Positions 60,625-64,000 of a stretch of DNA of 64,000 bases are shown piece by piece (position 1 is the first letter of the stretch; every line of letters begins with the position of its first letter). The stretch covers positions 6,679 to 70,678 of the forward strand of contig JAWGHR010000009.1 in the NCBI GenBank assembly GCA_032560695.1, in the 5' to 3' direction. The position numbers and the translations under genes are program-made. Source of the DNA: Peptoniphilus_A harei_B (GTDB taxonomy: Bacteria > Bacillota > Clostridia > Tissierellales > Peptoniphilaceae). The notes under the pieces were generated by a model, which was given only the letters and a program-made list of their open reading frames with translations, had not been told where the DNA came from and made no database searches.

Positions 60625-61186
60625 TTTAAAAAAATATGAAAAAGAAATACGTGACAGGATAGGAGAAAAGAGATTTCTCCACACCCTTAGGGTGAGAGAC
60701 ACTGCCATTGAACTTGCAAAGATCCATGGAGTAGATCAAGAAAAGGCAGAAGTAGCAGGATTTTTACACGACTGTGCCAAGATAAGAGACCACGAGGAAC
60801 TTATAAAGGCTGCCAAAAAATCTGGACTTCTCTTAACAAAGGAGATGCATAAGGCCCCACAAATCATCCACTCCTATCTTGGAGCACTTTATGCAAGAGA
60901 ATTCTATGGTATAGAAGATGAGAACATCCTAAATGCCATCACTTACCACACAACAGGCAGGGCAAATATGTCAGACCTAGAAAAAATAATTTTCTTGGCA
61001 GACTACATCGAGCCCATGAGAAACTTTGATGGGGTGGAAAAGGCAAGACAACTTGCAAAAAAAGACCTTGACGAAGCCATGTATTTCGCTTTAAATAACA
61101 CATTAAATTTTTTAGTTAAACACGACACTTACATAGTGCCAACAACAGTGACAGCTAGAAATTATTATAAGGAGTTGAATCCTTGA
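60599..61186 (+). CDS. yqeK: YqeK family HD-domain hydrolase (Ap4A hydrolase-like)
   Basis: A 195-residue HD-domain protein: His28, HD pair His57-Asp58 in FLHDCAKI and HTTGR later. YqeK hydrolyses Ap4A symmetrically to ADP in characterised Gram-positives. The start is not certain: I use GTG at 60599 inside nadD; another GTG at 60614 has AAAG before it. Either keeps the whole domain. Confidence 0.9.
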   Translation: MGFTKVTYNLKKYEKEIRDRIGEKRFLHTLRVRDTAIELAKIHGVDQEKAEVAGFLHDCAKIRDHEELIKAAKKSGLLLTKEMHKAPQIIHSYLGALYAREFYGIEDENILNAITYHTTGRANMSDLEKIIFLADYIEPMRNFDGVEKARQLAKKDLDEAMYFALNNTLNFLVKHDTYIVPTTVTARNYYKELNP

Positions 61187-62061
61187 AAACTTTTTTTAAA
61201 GCCTTTTTTACAACAATAATATTAATACTAATACTTGCCCTTGCAGGAGTGGCAGGCTATTTCTACTTCTTTGAAGGAGAAGATGCAGACAAGATAGATG
61301 AGGGTGGCGAAAACCTACAGTTCTTGATGCTGGGAGTGGACTCCCTTGATGCCAAGAAGGCAGACAACGCAAGGTCCGACACAATAATGGTAGTCAACCT
61401 TGACGGCAAGACTGGAAAAGTAAATATAATTTCAATCCCAAGAGATACCTACACAAAGATAAAGGGATATAAGAAGACAAAAATCAACCACTCCTTCAAG
61501 TATGGAGGAAGTGAGCTAACCCTTGATACAGTGAATAAACTTCTGGGAACAGATATAAAATATTACGTCACAGTGGACTACAGATTTGTAGAAGATGTGG
61601 TAAATAAAATTGGTGGAGTAGAAGTGGACGTCCCAATAGATATGAAGTACGAGGATCCAACAGCAGACCCACCACTTACAATAGATATAAAAGCAGGCAG
61701 ACAAAACCTAAAAGGTTACGATGCCATAGGATTTTTGAGATTTAGGAAGGGCTACAAGGACGCAGACCTTGGAAGAGTAAAGGCACAACAACAATTTATG
61801 TCAGCCATCCTATCCAAGATGAAGGACCCAAAAACCCTAGTCAAGTCACCACTTTTGATTTCATCCTATGTTTCCTACACTGAGAACAACATACCAGTAA
61901 AGACACTTATAAAAGTTGCAGCAAAAATGCGTAACATTACAAGTGAAGACATAGTGACAAACACCCTACCAGGAGCTCCAAAATACATTGGAGGAGTTTC
62001 CTACTTCATACCAAATGACAACAAAATACAAGTAATGTTATTGGAAAATAATTTTAAATAG
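61183..62061 (+). CDS. LytR-CpsA-Psr (LCP) family glycopolymer transferase
   Basis: A 292-residue LCP protein with one N-terminal membrane helix (about 6-27) and an extracellular catalytic domain with DNARSDTIMV, SIPRDTY, KINHSFKYGG and GFLRFRKGYKDADLGR motifs carrying the conserved Asp and Arg residues. It joins wall teichoic or other glycopolymers to peptidoglycan. TTG start at 61183 follows AAGGAG. Confidence 0.92.
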   Translation: MKTFFKAFFTTIILILILALAGVAGYFYFFEGEDADKIDEGGENLQFLMLGVDSLDAKKADNARSDTIMVVNLDGKTGKVNIISIPRDTYTKIKGYKKTKINHSFKYGGSELTLDTVNKLLGTDIKYYVTVDYRFVEDVVNKIGGVEVDVPIDMKYEDPTADPPLTIDIKAGRQNLKGYDAIGFLRFRKGYKDADLGRVKAQQQFMSAILSKMKDPKTLVKSPLLISSYVSYTENNIPVKTLIKVAAKMRNITSEDIVTNTLPGAPKYIGGVSYFIPNDNKIQVMLLENNFK

Positions 62062-62069
62062 GAGGTAAA

Positions 62070-62414
62070 ATGACAACTCAAGAAAAATTAGATATCATAG
62101 TAAAATCTTGTGAAGACAAAAAAGGAATCGACATCAAAGTCCTAGATATCCAAGGCATGACATCAATCGCAGACTACTTCGTAATAGTGAGTGGTAACTC
62201 ATCAACACAAGTTGATGCCCTAGCAAGAGAAATCGACGAAAAATTATCTGAAAAGGGAGAAGGACCACAAAACCTAGAAGGCAAAAACTCATCAAGATGG
62301 ATCATCTTAGACTTTGGCGACATAATAGTACACGTATTTCACAAGGACGAGAGAGAATACTACAATCTAGAAAGATTGTGGGAAGAAAACCAAGAAACAA
62401 AAGAGGAGGAGTAA
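62070..62414 (+). CDS. rsfS: Ribosomal silencing factor RsfS
   Basis: A 114-residue RsfS/YbeB/YqeL protein. DIKVLDIQGMTSIADYFVIVSGNSSTQ and the FGDIIVHVFHKDEREYYNLERLW end are family signatures. It binds L14 and blocks subunit joining when nutrients run low. TAGGAGG precedes the ATG. Confidence 0.95.
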   Translation: MTTQEKLDIIVKSCEDKKGIDIKVLDIQGMTSIADYFVIVSGNSSTQVDALAREIDEKLSEKGEGPQNLEGKNSSRWIILDFGDIIVHVFHKDEREYYNLERLWEENQETKEEE

Positions 62415-62415
62415 A

Positions 62416-62793
62416 ATGGTAAAAACATTACACACAGACAAGGCACCAGCAGCAGTGGGACCTTATTCACAAGCTACAGAAGTTAACGGATTTATATTCA
62501 CATCAGGTCAACTTCCACTAGTTCCAGAAACAGGAGAACTAATCACTGATGACATCAAAAAAGCAACAGCAAGAAGTCTTGACAACATCAAGGCAATCCT
62601 AGAAGAAGCAGGCTCAAGCCTAGACAAAGTTGTAAAAGTTAACATCTTCTTAGACGATGTAAATGACTTCGCAGCAGTAAACGAAGTATATTCAGAATAC
62701 TTTACAAACCACAAACCAGCAAGATCTTGCGTAGAAGTAGCAAAGCTACCAAAGGGTGGCCTTCTAGAAATCGAAGCAATAGCAGTAAAATAA
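62416..62793 (+). CDS. ridA: RidA family reactive intermediate deaminase
   Basis: A 125-residue RidA: TSGQLPL, PARSCVEVAKLPKGGLLEIEAIA with the key Arg and Glu. It hydrolyses enamine/imine intermediates released by PLP enzymes. GGAGGAG precedes the ATG; a terminator follows. Confidence 0.95.
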   Translation: MVKTLHTDKAPAAVGPYSQATEVNGFIFTSGQLPLVPETGELITDDIKKATARSLDNIKAILEEAGSSLDKVVKVNIFLDDVNDFAAVNEVYSEYFTNHKPARSCVEVAKLPKGGLLEIEAIAVK

Positions 62794-62801
62794 TTTCTAA
62801 A

Positions 62802-62828
62802 AAGGACCCCGAGAGGGTTCTTTTTTTA
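62802..62828 (+). terminator. Rho-independent terminator after ridA
   Basis: Stem AAGGACCC / GGGTTCTTT-type with a CGAGA loop and a run of seven T. Confidence 0.85.
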
Positions 62829-62852
62829 TAAAACAAAGAGGTAGACCTAGAA

Positions 62853-63143
62853 ATGAAAGAAATAAATGTAAATGAAATAGATAGGATCGTGGACCCAATA
62901 ATCATAGACGTGAGAGAAGACTACGAGCTAGAAGAAACAGGAACCATAAAAGGCGCCATCCACATCCCAATGAATGAGGTCCCAAATAGTCTTAACAACA
63001 TCCCAAAAGACAGAGAAATCTACATCCTCTGCAGGTCAGGAGTGAGATCCTACAACGTAGCAAAATATCTAAACCAAATAGGCTACGAAGCCATAAACTT
63101 AGACGGCGGCATAATAAATTACAAGGGCGAACTTATTAAGTAA
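62853..63143 (+). CDS. Single-domain rhodanese-like protein
   Basis: A 96-residue rhodanese: IDVREDYE, HIPMNEV and active-site loop ILCRSGVRS with the catalytic Cys. It moves sulfane sulfur from thiosulfate or persulfide donors. AGAGGTAG precedes the ATG. It is the last complete gene of the window; a start-less adhesin frame follows 7 bp after its stop. Confidence 0.88.
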   Translation: MKEINVNEIDRIVDPIIIDVREDYELEETGTIKGAIHIPMNEVPNSLNNIPKDREIYILCRSGVRSYNVAKYLNQIGYEAINLDGGIINYKGELIK

Positions 63144-63150
63144 GTCCTAA

Positions 63151-64000
63151 AAACTTAAAGGTGAAGATGCTGAAGTAGTAACAGACACAGTAACAATCAC
63201 AGTACAAAGAGATACAGATGGAGACGGTATACCAGACGTAACAGATACTGACGATGATGGTGACGGAATCCCAGATACAGAAGATGAAAATCCAAAAGTA
63301 GCTGATAAATTAACATTAGCAGCAACACCAAAAACACAAACAGTAGTAGAAGGCCAAGACATCGAAACAATTACAGCAACAGCTAACAAAGACGGTGCAG
63401 TAATAACAAACGATCAAGGCCTAACTGTAGACGGAAAAACTCTAACAGGAACAGCACCAACAGTAGAATGGAAAGATAACAACCATGAAACTGAAGATGT
63501 AACCGTAACAGTAACAGCTACACTAGGTGAAGGTGAAGATGCTGAAGTAGTAACAGATACAGTAACTATTACAGTACAAAGAGATACAGACGGAGATGGA
63601 ATACCAGATACAACAGATCCAGACGACGACAACGATGGCAAAAAAGACGAAGATGATAAAGATTCAAAGAAATGGGATGCCAACGTTGACGGAAAAGTAA
63701 CAACACCAAAGGGAACACAACCAACAGTAGATCAATACAAAGAAAAGATCACAAACCTACCAAAAGGATCAGAAGTAGTCGTAAAAACAAAACCAGACGT
63801 ATCAAAAGCTGGAGAAACAACAGCAGTAGTAACAGTAACACTACCAAACGGTGAAGAAGTAGACGTTACAGTACCAGTAACAGTAACAGACACAACACCA
63901 ACAGAAAAGACAGCTACACCAACTATTACTGAACCAAAAGCTGGAGATAAAGCAATCAAAGGTAAAGCTGAACCAAATGCAAAAGTTGTAGTAGAACTAC
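63151..64000 (+). CDS. Surface adhesin repeat region, no start codon, runs off the window
   Basis: The frame is open from just after a TAA at 63148-63150 to the window end. It contains two calcium-binding thrombospondin-type-3 blocks (DTDGDGIPD), a Big-like domain of about 90 residues, a Rib/alpha-like domain (VDGKVTTPKGTQPTV...NLPKG) and the start of another Ig-like repeat. There is no ATG, GTG or TTG, no ribosome-binding site and no signal peptide at the left end. It is therefore the inner part of a long wall-anchored protein that has lost or been separated from its 5' end. Codons end mostly in A. Confidence 0.75.
63159..63608 (+). repeat. Two direct copies of about 78 bp, 372 bp apart
   Basis: Copies at 63159-63236 and 63531-63608 both encode GEDAEVVTDTVTITVQRDTDGDGIPD with only synonymous or near-synonymous changes. 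The distance equals 124 codons, one adhesin repeat. The left copy coincides with the point where the adhesin frame begins. Confidence 0.85.

Noticed and set aside
63147..63959. Three long minus-strand frames opposite the adhesin region
   Set aside because: They are low-complexity mirror images of Thr/Val-rich repeats, without ribosome-binding sites; the plus-strand frame has clear protein domains.
62853..64000. Rhodanese fused to the adhesin by a frameshift
   Set aside because: The rhodanese domain ends naturally at its own stop, the adhesin is in another frame, and no known protein combines the two.
1..64000. tRNA, rRNA, prophage or transposase genes
   Set aside because: No cloverleaf, rRNA segment, integrase, transposase or terminal inverted repeat was recognised when reading both strands, though a covariance scan was not possible.

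Overview
The window is 64 kb of AT-rich, gene-dense bacterial chromosome. Strong AGGAGG ribosome-binding sites, T-box leaders, Suf-type Fe-S assembly, RNase J, RbgA, Prp/L27 and IreB mark it as a low-GC Gram-positive anaerobe. Gene content and order (for example AI-2E permease-alaS-ireB-ruvX-DUF1292-fur-rnj and trmR-trhP-udk-infC-rpmI-rplT) suggest the Peptoniphilaceae (Anaerococcus, Peptoniphilus, Finegoldia). That placement is inference; no rRNA is present. No tRNA, rRNA, CRISPR, prophage or insertion sequence was seen.

Layout. 1-1304: end of an NMT1/ThiY-type ABC importer. 1450-5953: a 5-oxoproline (pyroglutamate) cleavage operon, pxpA-NRAMP-like-pxpB-pxpC-DUF1445. 6085-11040: small accessory genes, a HEPN plus nuclease-like protein, a TIM-barrel/NhaC antiporter pair and a macro-domain protein. 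11149-14231 (minus): a class A PBP whose transpeptidase motifs are altered, with a small basic protein behind it. 14322-18243: hflX, yigZ, nadE and a secreted/lipoprotein paralogue pair. 18275-22658: two T-box-controlled TrpX-type binding proteins feeding one permease/ATPase pair. 22725-26495 (minus): an ECF sigma/anti-sigma pair and an ABC-2 exporter with a motif-poor ATPase. 26626-30629: an 18-bp tandem repeat, then ychF, a HAD phosphatase, rbgA, rnhB and yraN. 30756-38493: sufCBDSU, an Rrf2 regulator, a second cysteine desulfurase and an AI-2E-type permease. 38571-50166: alaS through rplT, then a Ktr/Trk potassium pair. 50234-56973: small membrane and lipoprotein genes, an rRNA methylase and thrS behind a T-box. 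57013-63143: a second, inverted copy of the 18-bp repeat, rplU-prp-rpmA, obg, yhbY, nadD, yqeK, an LCP protein, rsfS, ridA and a rhodanese. 63151-64000: a surface-adhesin reading frame that begins inside a repeat with no start codon.

Main observations: (1) adjacent duplicated T-box leaders whose specifier codons read UUC (Phe) and UAC (Tyr), which predicts different aromatic substrates for two paralogous binding proteins; (2) a PBP with SxxT and ETG where SxxK and KTG are expected; (3) an ABC ATPase lacking signature, catalytic Glu and switch His and carrying a long acidic tail; (4) two inverted 18-bp repeat arrays 30 kb apart that translate as degenerate hexapeptide repeats; (5) a HEPN/PD-(D/E)XK-like protein; (6) a probable leaderless hflX mRNA; (7) an NRAMP-fold transporter without metal-binding motifs inside the 5-oxoprolinase operon; (8) the start-less adhesin segment. 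All positions and motifs were read by eye; no database search was run.
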